64,000 nucleotides of DNA, from assembly GCF_000218545.1 (NCBI RefSeq), contig NC_015671.1:1240001-1304000 (forward strand), written 5' to 3'. Origin of the DNA: Cellulomonas gilvus ATCC 13127. Lineage in GTDB: Bacteria > Actinomycetota > Actinomycetes > Actinomycetales > Cellulomonadaceae. The notes below the pieces were generated by a model. It was not told the DNA's origin, did no database searches, and saw only the letters and a list, made by a program, of their open reading frames with translations. The translations under genes and the position numbers were made by a program. Each line of letters starts with the position of its first letter. The stretch's first letter is position 1. This document shows positions 27,924-38,623 of this stretch, piece by piece.

Positions 27924-29387
27924 ATGGCCGGCACCTTGGCGGAGAAGGTCTGGGACGCACACGTCGTGCGACGTGGCACCGACGGAGCTCCCGACCTCCT
28001 CTACATCGACCTCCACCTCGTGCACGAGGTCACCAGCCCCCAGGCCTTCGAGGGCCTGCGGCTCGCGGGTCGGCCCGTGCGGCGGCCGGACCTCACGCTC
28101 GCGACCGAGGACCACAACACGCCGACGCTCGACATCGACCGCCCCATCGCGGACACCACGAGCAGGACGCAGATCGAGACGCTGCGCAACAACGCGCGCG
28201 AGTTCGGCGTGCGCATCCACTCGCTCGGCGACGCGGACCAGGGCATCGTCCACCAGGTCGGCCCGCAGCTCGGGCTCACGCAGCCGGGCCTGACGGTCGT
28301 GTGCGGCGACAGCCACACGTCCACCCACGGCGCGTTCGGTGCGCTCGCGTTCGGCATCGGCACGTCCGAGGTCGAGCACGTGCTCGCGACGCAGACGCTG
28401 CCGCTGGCCCCGTTCAAGACGATGGCGATCACGGTCAACGGCACGCTGCCGCAGGGCGCCACGAGCAAGGACATCATCCTGGCGATCATCGCCAAGATCG
28501 GCACGGGCGGCGGCCAGGGCTACGTCCTGGAGTACCGCGGCGAGGCGATCCGCGCGCTGTCGATGGAAGCCCGCATGACCGTGTGCAACATGTCGATCGA
28601 GGCGGGGGCCCGCGCGGGCATGATCGCGCCCGACGAGACCACGTTCGAGTACCTCAAGGGCCGCCCGCACGCACCCGAGGGCGCCGACTGGGACGCGGCG
28701 GTCGAGTACTGGCGCACGCTGCGCTCGGACGACGACGCGCAGTTCGACGTCGAGGTGGTCCTCGAGGCTGCGGACCTCGAGCCGTTCGTCACGTGGGGCA
28801 CCAACCCCGGCCAGGGCCTGCCGCTCTCGGCGTCGGTGCCCGTCCCGGAGCAGATCGCGGACGAGAACGAGCGCGTCGCCGCGGAGCGCGCCATCGAGTA
28901 CATGGGCCTGACGCCGGGCCAGCCGCTGCGCGAGATCAAGGTCGACACGGTCTTCATCGGCTCGTGCACCAACGGGCGCATCGAGGACCTGCGCTCGGTC
29001 GCCAAGGTGGTGCGGGGCAAGCGCAAGGCCGACGACGTGCGCGTGCTCGTCGTGCCGGCCTCGGCGCGCGTGCGCCTGCAGGCCGAGGCCGAGGGGCTCG
29101 ACCAGATCTTCCTCGACTTCGGCGCCGAGTGGCGCAACGCGGGCTGCTCGATGTGCCTCGGCATGAACCCCGACCAGCTGGCTCCGGGCGAGCGTTCGGC
29201 GTCGACGTCCAACCGCAACTTCGAGGGTCGTCAGGGCAAGGGCGGCCGCACGCACCTGGTCTCGCCCCTGGTGGCGGCGGCGACCGCGATCCGCGGCACG
29301 CTCTCGTCGTACGGCGACCTCGGCACGGGCCTGCCCGCGCCGGACGGCACGCCGCTGACGGACCCCGCGGACCTCCAGACGGTCTGA
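27924..29387 (+). CDS. leuC: 3-isopropylmalate dehydratase large subunit
   Basis: A 487-residue aconitase-family enzyme that, with LeuD, isomerises 2-isopropylmalate to 3-isopropylmalate in leucine synthesis. 4Fe-4S ligands are visible as VVCGDSHT near residue 130, [13 protein letters not shown] near 350 and [12 protein letters not shown] near 410. The substrate-loop motif [19 protein letters not shown] is intact. ATG 27924 begins [11 protein letters not shown], the usual actinobacterial start; the longer frame only adds leader sequence. The leader contains a small GC hairpin at 27857-27872. leuD follows after 26 bases. Confidence 0.96.
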   Translation: MAGTLAEKVWDAHVVRRGTDGAPDLLYIDLHLVHEVTSPQAFEGLRLAGRPVRRPDLTLATEDHNTPTLDIDRPIADTTSRTQIETLRNNAREFGVRIHSLGDADQGIVHQVGPQLGLTQPGLTVVCGDSHTSTHGAFGALAFGIGTSEVEHVLATQTLPLAPFKTMAITVNGTLPQGATSKDIILAIIAKIGTGGGQGYVLEYRGEAIRALSMEARMTVCNMSIEAGARAGMIAPDETTFEYLKGRPHAPEGADWDAAVEYWRTLRSDDDAQFDVEVVLEAADLEPFVTWGTNPGQGLPLSASVPVPEQIADENERVAAERAIEYMGLTPGQPLREIKVDTVFIGSCTNGRIEDLRSVAKVVRGKRKADDVRVLVVPASARVRLQAEAEGLDQIFLDFGAEWRNAGCSMCLGMNPDQLAPGERSASTSNRNFEGRQGKGGRTHLVSPLVAAATAIRGTLSSYGDLGTGLPAPDGTPLTDPADLQTV

Positions 29388-29413
29388 CCCGACGAGACGA
29401 GAGAGACAGACCC

Positions 29414-30076
29414 ATGGAGAAGTTCACCCAGCACACCGGCGTCGGGGTCCCGCTGCGCCGCAGCAACGTCGACACCGACCAGATCATCCCGGCCGTCTAC
29501 CTCAAGCGCGTGACGCGCACGGGGTTCGAGGACGCGCTGTTCGCGGCGTGGCGGGGCGACCCGGCGTTCGTCCTGAACCAGGACGCGTACCGCACCGGCT
29601 CGGTGCTGGTCGCGGGCCCGGACTTCGGCACGGGCTCGTCGCGTGAGCACGCCGTGTGGGCGCTCAAGGACTACGGCTTCAAGGTGGTGCTGTCCGCGCG
29701 GTTCGCGGACATCTTCCGCGGCAACTCGGGCAAGCAGGGGCTGCTGGCGGCGCAGGTCGCGCAGGAGGACATCGAGCTCATCTGGAAGATCCTCGAGACG
29801 CACCCCGGCACGGCCGTGACGGTCGACCTCGACGCGCGCACGGTGACCTGCGACGACGTCGTCGTGCCGTTCCAGGTCGACGACTACACGCGCTGGCGCC
29901 TCATGGAGGGCCTCGACGACATCGGCCTGACGCTGCAGCACGTCGACGAGATCCAGGCGTTCGAGGAGCGGCGTGAGCCGTGGCGTCCCGCGACGCTGCC
30001 GGCCAAGCACCTGCCGCCCGTCGAGATCAAGGCCGCGCGGCCGGTCGAGGTCGCGATCGGCACGCGTCCCGCCTGA
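29414..30076 (+). CDS. leuD: 3-isopropylmalate dehydratase small subunit
   Basis: A 220-residue swivel-domain subunit. It begins [20 protein letters not shown], followed by [13 protein letters not shown] and the substrate-recognition segment [14 protein letters not shown], with GNSGKQGLL later. It heterodimerises with LeuC. The C-terminus extends about 20 residues beyond the E. coli protein, as in other actinobacteria. ATG 29414 follows a weak GAGAG Shine-Dalgarno and lies 26 bases after leuC, so the two are cotranscribed. A G-C rich hairpin (30128-30166) ends the operon. Confidence 0.95.
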   Translation: MEKFTQHTGVGVPLRRSNVDTDQIIPAVYLKRVTRTGFEDALFAAWRGDPAFVLNQDAYRTGSVLVAGPDFGTGSSREHAVWALKDYGFKVVLSARFADIFRGNSGKQGLLAAQVAQEDIELIWKILETHPGTAVTVDLDARTVTCDDVVVPFQVDDYTRWRLMEGLDDIGLTLQHVDEIQAFEERREPWRPATLPAKHLPPVEIKAARPVEVAIGTRPA

Positions 30077-30379
30077 TCCGGGACCGCGGCTCGCACGGCT
30101 CGTGCGTGCGTGTCGTCGATCACGTCCCGCCCGGTCGTCCACGTCCCTGACGTGGGCGGCCGGGCGTCGTGCGTCGCGCGGGCGCCGCGGCCGCGGACGG
30201 TGCGACCGGTCCGGGGGAAGAAAGCACCCACCCGGTGACGCTGCACCCACGGGACCTCCGGCCGCGACGGACCCGGTGGGCTGGCGCGCGGCCGGTTGGT
30301 CTGTGAAGGTGTCGTGCGGACGCCTGCGCGAGCACGCGCATCGGCGCGCACGGCCCGTGACGTAGGCAAGGATGGGCGC
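30077..30379. other. Intergenic region leuD-murA
   Basis: The gap of 303 bases holds the leuD terminator hairpin (30128-30166) and, at its right end, an AAGGAT hexamer (30368-30373) six bases before the murA GTG. The middle (about 30170-30360) shows no open frame with coding character and no repeat that I can support. Confidence 0.6.
30128..30166 (+). terminator. Terminator after leuD
   Basis: An 18-bp stem (30128-30145 with 30149-30166), including two G-U pairs and a 3-base loop, lies about 50 bases after the leuD stop. No T tract. Confidence 0.65.
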
Positions 30380-31696
30380 GTGAACGATCTGCTGTACGTG
30401 AACGGTGGCACCCCGCTGCGGGGCGAGATCACCGTGCGAGGTGCCAAGAACTTCGTCTCCAAGGCGATGGTCGCCGCGCTGCTGGGCGAGACGCCCAGCG
30501 TGCTGCGCAACGTGCCGCAGATCCGGGACGTCGCGGTGGTGACGGGCCTGCTCGAGCTGCACGGCGTGCGCGTGGACGCGGACCCGGTGGCGGGCACGCT
30601 GCACCTGGACCCGACGGACGTCGAGACCGCGCACGTCGCGGACATCGACGCGCATGCGGGCTCGAGCCGCATCCCGATCCTGTTCTGCGGGCCGCTGCTG
30701 CACCGCCTGGGTGAGGCGTTCATCCCGGACCTGGGCGGCTGCCGGATCGGCGACCGGCCGATCAACTACCACCTGGACATCCTGCGGCAGTTCGGCGCGG
30801 TGGTGGACAAGCGGCCGCAGGGGATCTACCTGAGCGCCCCGCGCCGGCTGCAGGGCACCAAGATCGCGCTGCCGTACCCGAGCGTGGGCGCGACCGAGCA
30901 GCTCCTGCTCACGGCCGTGCGCGCGGAGGGCATCACCGAGCTCGCGGGCGCCGCGATCGAGCCCGAGATCATGGACCTCATCAACGTCCTGCAGAAGATG
31001 GGCGCGATCATCTCGGTCGACACCGACCGCGTGATCCGCATCGAGGGCGTCGAGCGGCTCGAGGGCTACCAGCACACCGCGCTGTCCGACCGGATCGAGG
31101 GCGCGTCGTGGGCCTCGGCGGCGCTGGCCACGGGCGGCGACATCTACGTGCGCGGGGCGACGCAGCCCGAGATGACGACGTTCCTCAACACGTTCCGCAA
31201 GGTCGGCGGCGAGTTCACGGTCGACGACGAGGGCATCCGGTTCTTCCACCCCGGCGGCGACCTGCGCTCGATCCAGCTCGAGACGGACGTGCACCCGGGC
31301 TTCATGACGGACTGGCAGCAGCCGCTCGTCGTCGCGCTCACGCAGGCCAAGGGCCTGTCGATCGTGCACGAGACGGTGTACGAGAACCGCTTCGGGTTCG
31401 CGGACGCGCTCGTCGGGATGGGCGCGACCATCCAGGTCTACAAGGAGTGCCTGGGCGGACGGCCGTGCCGGTTCGGGCAGCGCAACTTCTACCACTCCGC
31501 GGTGATCAGCGGCCCGACGCCGCTGTCGGCCGCCGACATCGAGGTCCCGGACCTGCGCGGCGGGTTCAGCCACCTGATCGCGGCGCTGACCGCCAAGGGG
31601 ACGTCCGCGGTCCGGGGCATCAGCCTGATCGACCGGGGCTACGAGCACTTCATGGACAAGCTCGAGGCGCTGGGCGCCGAGTTCAGCCGCGACTGA
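30380..31696 (+). CDS. murA: UDP-N-acetylglucosamine 1-carboxyvinyltransferase
   Basis: A 438-residue EPSP-synthase-fold enzyme that transfers enolpyruvate from PEP to UDP-GlcNAc, the first committed step of peptidoglycan synthesis. It starts VNDLLYVNGGTPLRGEITV-RGAKN with the conserved Lys/Asn pair. The active-site loop reads LGGCRIGDRP with Cys at residue 121, the residue alkylated by fosfomycin; mycobacterial MurA has Asp here. GTG 30380 has AAGGAT (30368-30373) six bases upstream, a leaderless-type start. A 14-bp hairpin terminator follows the stop. Confidence 0.95.
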   Translation: MNDLLYVNGGTPLRGEITVRGAKNFVSKAMVAALLGETPSVLRNVPQIRDVAVVTGLLELHGVRVDADPVAGTLHLDPTDVETAHVADIDAHAGSSRIPILFCGPLLHRLGEAFIPDLGGCRIGDRPINYHLDILRQFGAVVDKRPQGIYLSAPRRLQGTKIALPYPSVGATEQLLLTAVRAEGITELAGAAIEPEIMDLINVLQKMGAIISVDTDRVIRIEGVERLEGYQHTALSDRIEGASWASAALATGGDIYVRGATQPEMTTFLNTFRKVGGEFTVDDEGIRFFHPGGDLRSIQLETDVHPGFMTDWQQPLVVALTQAKGLSIVHETVYENRFGFADALVGMGATIQVYKECLGGRPCRFGQRNFYHSAVISGPTPLSAADIEVPDLRGGFSHLIAALTAKGTSAVRGISLIDRGYEHFMDKLEALGAEFSRD

Positions 31697-31705
31697 GCAT
31701 CGCGT

Positions 31706-31741
31706 GCACCGACGCCGGGGGCGGGCGCCCGGCGTCGGTGC
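31706..31741 (+). terminator. Intrinsic terminator after murA
   Basis: A 14-bp perfect stem (31706-31719 with 31728-31741) with an 8-base loop lies ten bases after the murA stop and 14 bases before the -10 of the next gene. Confidence 0.72.
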
Positions 31742-31767
31742 CGCGGCCAGCAGGTAGCCTGCTCGTC

Positions 31768-32514
31768 GTGCGTCCCCCTGCCCGTTCCAACCGTGCCTAC
31801 CGCAACGTCGCGCGCATCGTGCGGCCGCTGCTCAAGGCGATGACCACGCCCGACTGGCACGGCACCGAGCACTTCCCGGCCGGTCGCGGCTTCATCGTGG
31901 CGTCGAACCACATGACGAACATCGACCCGCTGACGTTCGCGCACTTCCTGTGGGACAACGGCGTGGCGCCCAAGATCCTGGCGAAGTCGTCCCTGTTCGG
32001 CGTCCCCGTGGTCGGTCCGGTGCTCCGCGCGACGGGGCAGATCCCGGTGTACCGGAACACGAGCGCGGCGGGGGAGTCGCTCAAGGCCGCGGTCGACGCG
32101 ATCGACGGCGGCGACGTCGTGGCGGTGTTCCCCGAGGGCACGCTCACGCGTGACCCCGACCTGTGGCCGATGGTCGGCAAGACGGGCGTCGCGCGCCTGG
32201 CGCTCACCACGCGGGCGCCCGTGGTGCCCGTCGCGCAGTGGGGTCCGCAGCGGCTGCTCGGCCGGTACGCCAAGCTGCTCAAGCCGATCCCGCGCAAGCG
32301 CATCACGATCGTCGCCGGACCGCCCGTCGTGCTCGACGACCTGTACGACCGGCCGCTGGACGCCGTGACGCTGCGTGAGGCCACCGAGCGCGTGATGGAC
32401 GCCATCACGGCGCTGCTCGAGGGCGTGCGCGGGGAGCAGGCGCCCGCGGTGCGGTTCGACATGCGCAAGCCCGACGAGCGCGCCGGCGGGGCGCCGCGCC
32501 CGGAGCAGCCGTGA
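31768..32514 (+). CDS. 1-acyl-sn-glycerol-3-phosphate acyltransferase (PlsC family)
   Basis: A 248-residue membrane-associated acyltransferase making phosphatidic acid from lysophosphatidic acid. It has the HX4D motif NHMTNIDP near residue 50, the substrate motif FPEGTLTRD near 125, and the VPVAQWG block. A hydrophobic helix near the N-terminus is weak. GTG 31768 has TAGCCT (31755-31760) seven bases upstream, right after the murA terminator, so this gene starts a new leaderless transcript. Its stop overlaps gpsA (GTGA), linking acylation to glycerol-3-phosphate supply. Confidence 0.9.
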   Translation: MRPPARSNRAYRNVARIVRPLLKAMTTPDWHGTEHFPAGRGFIVASNHMTNIDPLTFAHFLWDNGVAPKILAKSSLFGVPVVGPVLRATGQIPVYRNTSAAGESLKAAVDAIDGGDVVAVFPEGTLTRDPDLWPMVGKTGVARLALTTRAPVVPVAQWGPQRLLGRYAKLLKPIPRKRITIVAGPPVVLDDLYDRPLDAVTLREATERVMDAITALLEGVRGEQAPAVRFDMRKPDERAGGAPRPEQP

Positions 32515-33539
32515 CGGCGACCTCCGGGGCGCCGCTGCGGGCGACCGTGCTCGGCACGGGCAGCTGGGGCACGACGTTCGCGGCCGTGCTGGCCGACGCG
32601 GGCTGCGACGTGACCGTGTGGGGGCGCAGCGACGCCGTGGTCCGCCAGATCGCCGACGAGCACCGCAACGAGGCCTACCTGCCCGGGATCGACCTCCCGG
32701 CGGGGATCACGGCCACCACCGACGCGCTCGCGGCCGTCGTCGACGCCGACCTGGTCGCGGTCGCGGTGCCGTCCCAGGTCGCGCGCGCCACGCTCGCGCC
32801 GCTCAAGGGTGCGCTGCGGCTCGACGCGGTCGCCGTCTCGCTGATGAAGGGCGTGGAGCTCGGCACGGACCGGCGCATGAGCGAGGTCATCGCCGAGTCG
32901 CTCGACCTCCCGGCGGAACGCGTGGCCGTGGTCTCGGGCCCCAACCTGGCGCGTGAGATCGCGCGGCGCCAGCCCACCGCCACGGTGGTGGCCGCGACGT
33001 CGGACGCGACCGCGCGGCTCGTGTCGGGGGCCGTCGCGTCGTCGTACTTCCGCCCGTACACCAACCCCGACGTCGTCGGGGTCGAGCTGTGCGGTGCGGT
33101 CAAGAACGTCATCGCGCTCGCGGTCGGCATCTCGCAGGGCCGTGGCCTGGGCTACAACACGATGGCCACGGTGATCACGCGCGGGCTCGTCGAGATCACG
33201 CGCCTGGGTCTCGCGCTCGGCGCGGACCCGGCCACGTTCCCGGGGCTCGCGGGGATGGGCGACCTCATGGCGACGTGCGCGTCGCCGGACTCGCGCAACC
33301 ACACGCTCGGCGGCCACATCGGCCGTGGCATGGGCCTGGAGGAGGCCATCGCCGCCACGGGCGGGACCGCCGAGGCGGTCAAGACGTGCCGGCCCGTGCT
33401 CGAGCTGGCGCGCCGCCTCGACATCGACATGCCGATCACCGAGGCCGTGGTCAACGTGCTGTACGAGGGCCTGCCGGTGGACCAGCTCGCTCCGACGCTG
33501 CTGTCCCGCCCGCGCCGGTCGGAGGCCGTGCAGCGCTGA
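32511..33539 (+). CDS. gpsA: NAD(P)H-dependent glycerol-3-phosphate dehydrogenase
   Basis: A 342-residue enzyme reducing dihydroxyacetone phosphate to sn-glycerol-3-phosphate for phospholipid synthesis. The Rossmann motif VLGTGSWGTTFA lies at about 10-22. The middle has SGPNLAREI, and the C-terminal domain has the conserved Lys in GAVKNVIALAVGI and GLAGMGDLMATC. The GTG overlaps the acyltransferase stop by four bases, so the two lipid genes are coupled. The convergent PLP-enzyme gene ends 24 bases beyond. Confidence 0.95.
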   Translation: MTATSGAPLRATVLGTGSWGTTFAAVLADAGCDVTVWGRSDAVVRQIADEHRNEAYLPGIDLPAGITATTDALAAVVDADLVAVAVPSQVARATLAPLKGALRLDAVAVSLMKGVELGTDRRMSEVIAESLDLPAERVAVVSGPNLAREIARRQPTATVVAATSDATARLVSGAVASSYFRPYTNPDVVGVELCGAVKNVIALAVGISQGRGLGYNTMATVITRGLVEITRLGLALGADPATFPGLAGMGDLMATCASPDSRNHTLGGHIGRGMGLEEAIAATGGTAEAVKTCRPVLELARRLDIDMPITEAVVNVLYEGLPVDQLAPTLLSRPRRSEAVQR

Positions 33540-33563
33540 CGGCCGCGGCGTCGGGCGACGCGC

Positions 33564-34727
33564 TCAGGCGAGCGCGTCCAGCCCCTGGGCCAGGTCGCGC
33601 CACAGGTCCTCGACGTCCTCGATCCCGACGCTGAGGCGCAGCAGGTCCTCGGGGACCGTGACCGACTCGGTGGCGAACCGCCGCCGCCGCTCGAGGCTCG
33701 ACTCGACGCCCCCGAGGCTGGTCGCAGGGACCCACAGCCGCAGCGAGGCGACCAGGGCATCGCCGGCGTCCACGCCGCCCGCCGGGCGCAGGCCGATGAT
33801 CGAGCCGAACCCGTCCATGAGCCGCGCCGCGCGTGCGTGGCCCGGGTCCTGGGGCAGGCCCGGGTGGCGCACGTGGGCGACCGCCGGGTGCGCCGCGAGA
33901 CGGCGGGCGAGCTCGAGGGCCGAGGCCTGCGCGCGCTCGACGCGCAGCGCGAGCGTGCGCAGGCCACGCAGCGCGAGCCACACCTCGAACGGCCCGGCCA
34001 CGGCGCCGTGCAGCGTGCGGTAGGCGTGCAGGCGCGCGTGGAGCGCGGGGTCGGCCGCCATCGCGGCACCCAGGACCACGTCGCTGTGTCCCGCGAGGTA
34101 CTTGGTGACGGAGTGCACCACCACGTCGGCGCCGTGCTCGAACGGGCGCTGCACCAGCGGTGTGGCGAACGTGTTGTCCACCGCGACGAGCGCGCCCGCC
34201 GCATGCGCGCCCGCGACGAGCGCGGGCAGGTCCGCGACCTCGAGCATCGGGTTGGTGGGGGACTCGACCCACAGCAGGTCGGCCGGTGGGGTCCCGTCGC
34301 CGCCCCGCACCGCCGCGAGCACGGCGTCGGTGTCGTCGACGTCCACGAGCTCGACGCGGACGCCGCTGCGCTCGGCGAGGTCACGCGCGTAGCCGAGCGT
34401 CACCTGGTAGCAGTGCCGGGGCAGCACCAGCCGTCCGCCCGGGGGGACCAGCGAGAGCGCCGCGGCGATCGCCGCCATGCCCGAGCCCAGCACGAGCGCG
34501 GGGTGCGGGCAGCCCTCGAGCGCACCCAGGGCCTCCTCGAACGGGTGCCACGTCTCGGTGTCCATGCGCGCGTACAGCGGCTCGCCCGGCGCCGGGACGC
34601 CGCGTGAGACGTACGTCGAGGACAGCACGACGGGCGGGTTCACCGGCGCACCCTGCTCACGGGCCGGGCGACCGGCCGCGACGACGAGGGTGGCGGGCTG
34701 CAGCGGGTGGGCGGTCGGCTCGGGCAC
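33564..34727 (-). CDS. Cys/Met metabolism PLP-dependent enzyme (cystathionine gamma-synthase/lyase type)
   Basis: A 387-residue fold-type I PLP enzyme of the trans-sulfuration family. It has the phosphate-binding [14 protein letters not shown] near 80-92, [21 protein letters not shown] and the Schiff-base Lys209 in [14 protein letters not shown]. The C-terminal [10 protein letters not shown] block contains the conserved Ser/Glu region. Synthase and lyase activities cannot be separated by eye. GTG 34727 is supported by TACCCT (34740-34735) seven bases upstream, a leaderless start. It is divergent from ddl; the two start codons are 46 bases apart, with back-to-back -10 elements. Confidence 0.88.
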   Translation of the reverse strand: MPEPTAHPLQPATLVVAAGRPAREQGAPVNPPVVLSSTYVSRGVPAPGEPLYARMDTETWHPFEEALGALEGCPHPALVLGSGMAAIAAALSLVPPGGRLVLPRHCYQVTLGYARDLAERSGVRVELVDVDDTDAVLAAVRGGDGTPPADLLWVESPTNPMLEVADLPALVAGAHAAGALVAVDNTFATPLVQRPFEHGADVVVHSVTKYLAGHSDVVLGAAMAADPALHARLHAYRTLHGAVAGPFEVWLALRGLRTLALRVERAQASALELARRLAAHPAVAHVRHPGLPQDPGHARAARLMDGFGSIIGLRPAGGVDAGDALVASLRLWVPATSLGGVESSLERRRRFATESVTVPEDLLRLSVGIEDVEDLWRDLAQGLDALA

Positions 34728-34773
34728 GAGCGCCAGGGTACGCGCGGCACGGCGACGGGTAGGGTGCTGCCCG

Positions 34774-35922
<1,149 letters not shown>

Positions 35923-35926
35923 GCCC

Positions 35927-36409
35927 TCACAGGCAGCCGCGCTCGCGCTCGGTGAGCTGTGCGGCGCGGCCCAGCCGGTCGAGGAACGACGACGGGTGCG
36001 TGCGCGCGATCTCAGCCGGCACCTGGACCTCGATCGCCGGGATGCGCCCGTACGTGGTGAACGTCCAGTCGCTCGACTGCTCGTCGTCCGGGTCGGACGC
36101 GACGATCACCCAGTCGACGGACGTGCCGTCGGCGGCGTCGACGGTCTGGCAGCGATCGGTCGTCGGTCCCAGGGGCTCGACGCCGCACCGCAGCACGACG
36201 GCCGCGCCGTCCGTCCCCCACGCGGTCGTGGCCTGTGCGGTCGTGTCCCGGCGCGGCAGGTCCTCGGCGAGCTCGTCGGGTGTGGCGAGCACCACCTGCG
36301 CGCACACGGGGTCGGTCGCGTACGGCCCCGGTGCGGTGCCGACGGCCGACGCGCAGCCGGCGAGCACGAGGCACAGCAGCGGGCCGAGGACCAGAGGGGT
36401 GGTGCGCAC
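35927..36409 (-). CDS. DUF3515 family lipoprotein
   Basis: A 160-residue protein with a short signal peptide ending in lipobox LAGC (Cys at 19). It continues with VCAQVVLATPDELAEDLPRR, VVLRCGVEPLGPTTDRCQTVD and WTFTTYGRIPAIEVQVP, all typical of the actinobacterial DUF3515 family. This family has no known function but is conserved between ddl and thiL. Three further cysteines could form disulfides outside the membrane. GTG 36409 has TACCGT (36421-36416) six bases upstream, so it is probably leaderless. Its stop lies four bases from the ddl stop (convergent). Confidence 0.85.
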   Translation of the reverse strand: MRTTPLVLGPLLCLVLAGCASAVGTAPGPYATDPVCAQVVLATPDELAEDLPRRDTTAQATTAWGTDGAAVVLRCGVEPLGPTTDRCQTVDAADGTSVDWVIVASDPDDEQSSDWTFTTYGRIPAIEVQVPAEIARTHPSSFLDRLGRAAQLTERERGCL

Positions 36410-36515
36410 CGGTCCACGGTAGCCAGCGTGTGCCCGGCGCCGGTCCCGCGGGCGTGTGACGTGCGTCCACGTGCCGCGTGCGCCCGGCGGTCGACGAGGC
36501 GGCTAGCGTGGCCCG

Positions 36516-37490
36516 GTGCGCGTCGCCGACCTGACCGAGGAAGAGCTGCTGGCCCGGATCGTGCCCGAGCTCCCGGGGGGCGACGCGACGCTCGTCGGCC
36601 CGGGCGACGACGCGGCCGTGCTGGCCGCACCCGACGGTCGTTACGTGGTGACGACCGACGTGCTGGTCGAGGACCGGCACTTCCGGCGCGCGTGGTCGAG
36701 CGGTGCGGACCTCGGCCGGCGTGCCGCGGTGCAGAACCTCGCCGACGTCGCGGCCATGGGGGCCGTGCCCACCGCGCTCGTCGTGACGCTCGCCGTTCCG
36801 GGCGACCTGGCCGTGGACTGGGTCGTCGGGATCGCCCGCGGGCTCGCGCACGTGTGCGCGCCGCTGGGGGTCGGTGTGGTGGGCGGCGACCTGTCCGGTG
36901 CGCCGGTGGTCGTGGTGGGCGTGACCGCGCACGGCGACCTCGCGGGTCGCGCGCCCGTGCTGCGCTCGGGTGCGCGCCCCGGGGACGTGGTCGCGCACGC
37001 CGGCGTGCTCGGCCGATCGGCGGCGGGCCTGGCGCTGCTGGACGGGTCGGTCGCCGACCCGGACCCGGCACTCGTCGCGGCCTACCTGCGGCCGTCCTCA
37101 CCGTTGGCGGCGGGTCCCGCCGCCGCTCGAGCCGGGGCGACCGCGATGCTCGACGTGTCCGACGGCCTGCTGAGGGACGCGGGGCGGCTCGCCCGCGCGA
37201 GCGGCGTCCGCGTGGACCTCGCGGCGTCCGCGCTGGGTGGCTCGGTCGACGAGCTCCGCGAGGCGGCCCGGCGGGTGGGTGCCGACCCGTGGGCCTGGGT
37301 CCTCGGCGGGGGAGAGGACCACGGCCTGCTCGCCGCGTTCCCCGCGGACGTGCCGCTCCCGGACCCGTTCCGGGCGATCGGCACGGTCGTGCCCGCGGAT
37401 CCCACGGCGGCCGACGTCACGGTGGACGGTGCGCCGGCTCGCGTCGGTCCCGGGTGGGACCACTTCGCGGGCGGTCAGCCCCGGCGGTAG
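36516..37490 (+). CDS. thiL: Thiamine-monophosphate kinase
   Basis: A 324-residue PurM/ThiL-fold kinase converting thiamine phosphate to thiamine diphosphate. It opens VADLTEEELLARIVPEL; the metal and ATP residues are in GPGDDAAVLAAPDGR and VVTTDVLVEDRHFR. AAVQNLADVAAMGA, VGGDLSG and LDVSDGLLRDAGRLA follow. GTG 36516 has TAGCGT (36504-36509) six bases upstream and no Shine-Dalgarno. The last 16 bases overlap the convergent GNAT gene. It is divergent from the DUF3515 gene. Confidence 0.93.
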   Translation: MRVADLTEEELLARIVPELPGGDATLVGPGDDAAVLAAPDGRYVVTTDVLVEDRHFRRAWSSGADLGRRAAVQNLADVAAMGAVPTALVVTLAVPGDLAVDWVVGIARGLAHVCAPLGVGVVGGDLSGAPVVVVGVTAHGDLAGRAPVLRSGARPGDVVAHAGVLGRSAAGLALLDGSVADPDPALVAAYLRPSSPLAAGPAAARAGATAMLDVSDGLLRDAGRLARASGVRVDLAASALGGSVDELREAARRVGADPWAWVLGGGEDHGLLAAFPADVPLPDPFRAIGTVVPADPTAADVTVDGAPARVGPGWDHFAGGQPRR

Positions 37491-37999
37491 CGCACCTCGA
37501 GGAGGTCCTCGCCGCCGACGTCCTCGTACCGTTCCACGCCGTCGGGCTGGAAGCCGTGCCGTCGGTAGAAGTGGCGCGCGCGCTCGTTGGCCGCGAGCAC
37601 CCAGAGCGTGAGCGGCGTCTGCTCGCCCGACTCGTTGATGAGCGTGCGCATGAGCTCACGCGCGACGCCGTGGCCCCACGTCCCGGGGTCCAGGTAGATC
37701 GAGTACACCTCGAGGTCACCGCGCCGCGCGTCCTCGTCGCGGCTCGGCCCCACGGACGCGAAGCCCAGGAGGCGCACGCCGTCCTGCGCGATCCAGGTCC
37801 GGACGCCGTCGTCGGGTCCGCGCTCGAGGTACCCCTGCCAGGTGGCCGTGCGCGCCGTCGCGTCGAGCGACGCGAGGTACGACGCGGACACGATGCCCGC
37901 GTACGCCTCCTGCCACGAGCGGATGTGCACCGCGGCGATCGCCCCTGCGTCGGCAGGACCCGCCGGGCGGATCGTCAGCTCGCCGATCTGCTCTGCCAT
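37475..37999 (-). CDS. GNAT family N-acetyltransferase
   Basis: A 174-residue GNAT protein. It begins LTIRPAGPADAGAIAAVHIRSWQEAYAG-like, with the acetyl-CoA-binding motif region (SIYLDPGTWGHGVARELM) near 95-115 and the C-terminal LWVLAANERARHFYRRHGF. The HIRSWQEAY start resembles acetyltransferases that modify small molecules or ribosomal proteins; the substrate is unknown. ATG 37999 is preferred over an ATG nine codons upstream because CAGGGT (38011-38006) ends six bases before it, which could also serve as a Shine-Dalgarno (AGGGTGA). Its 3' end overlaps thiL by 16 bases. Confidence 0.85.
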   Translation of the reverse strand: MAEQIGELTIRPAGPADAGAIAAVHIRSWQEAYAGIVSASYLASLDATARTATWQGYLERGPDDGVRTWIAQDGVRLLGFASVGPSRDEDARRGDLEVYSIYLDPGTWGHGVARELMRTLINESGEQTPLTLWVLAANERARHFYRRHGFQPDGVERYEDVGGEDLLEVRYRRG

Positions 38000-38029
38000 G
38001 GGGTCACCCTGCCACATGGCAGGCACGAC

Positions 38030-38064
38030 GCAAGGCCCGCGAGGTGAATCCTCGCGGGCCTTGC
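38030..38064 (-). terminator. Terminator of rpmB
   Basis: A 15-bp perfect stem (38030-38044 with 38050-38064) with a 5-base loop lies between rpmB and the GNAT gene, both leftward. It ends rpmB and separates it from the GNAT promoter. Confidence 0.75.
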
Positions 38065-38119
38065 GATGATGCTGGGGTGTGCCGCGGGCGGCGGCTCAGC
38101 CGACGCGTCGACGCGTACG

Positions 38120-38311
38120 TCAGACGGCGCGCTGGACCTTGCCGGCCTTGAGGCACGAGGTGCACACGTTGAGACGCTTGGGCGTCCCGGCGACGACCGC
38201 GCGGACGCGCTGGATGTTCGGGTTCCAGCGACGCTTCGTGCGGACGTGCGAGTGCGAGATGCTGTGCCCGAAGCTCGGGCCCTTGGCGCAGACGTCGCAG
38301 GTGGCGGCCAC
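38120..38311 (-). CDS. rpmB: 50S ribosomal protein L28
   Basis: A 63-residue L28 protein. It begins VAATCDVCAKGPSFGHSISH, has the conserved HVRTKRRWNPNIQRV segment, and ends with VCTSCLKAGKV. Four cysteines in two CxxC pairs mark the zinc-binding (C+) form. GTG 38311 is preceded by CAGGAG. A good promoter lies at 38470-38498, giving a leader of about 150 bases. Confidence 0.96.
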   Translation of the reverse strand: MAATCDVCAKGPSFGHSISHSHVRTKRRWNPNIQRVRAVVAGTPKRLNVCTSCLKAGKVQRAV

Positions 38312-38623
38312 GGTCTTCTCCTGTTGCTCTGGCGGGTCGTACATGGACAGCCGCGAAGGATCGCGGCCGAAGTCGGGGAGGGGGCAGTCCGTACGGCAGC
38401 CTCGCGGCATGCGGCGTCTCGTCCTGCATCTGGTCCCAGGCGCGCCCGAACCCGTCGGGCAACCGGTCAAGACTAGCCCATGCGCGGGGGCGTCCCAAAT
38501 GTGGGCGGCGTGCGGCAGGGTGATGTGCGCCGCACCAGGATGGGACCGCGATGCAGCAGCGCTGCCGCTGAGCCGGTGCCCGCCGGCAGGTGACGGGCGT
38601 GGACGACGACGAGGGAGGCGCGC
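38312..38623. other. Divergent intergenic region rpmB / DAK2 gene
   Basis: The 312 bases carry the rpmB leader and promoter (38470-38498, leftward). At the right end is the GAGGGAGG Shine-Dalgarno of the DAK2 gene. No coding frame with support is seen, and I could not identify a clear promoter for the rightward gene. Confidence 0.6.
38470..38498 (-). promoter_or_regulatory. rpmB promoter
   Basis: On the minus strand TTGGGA (38498-38493) and TAGTCT (38475-38470) are separated by exactly 17 bases, about 160 bases upstream of the rpmB start. Confidence 0.68.
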
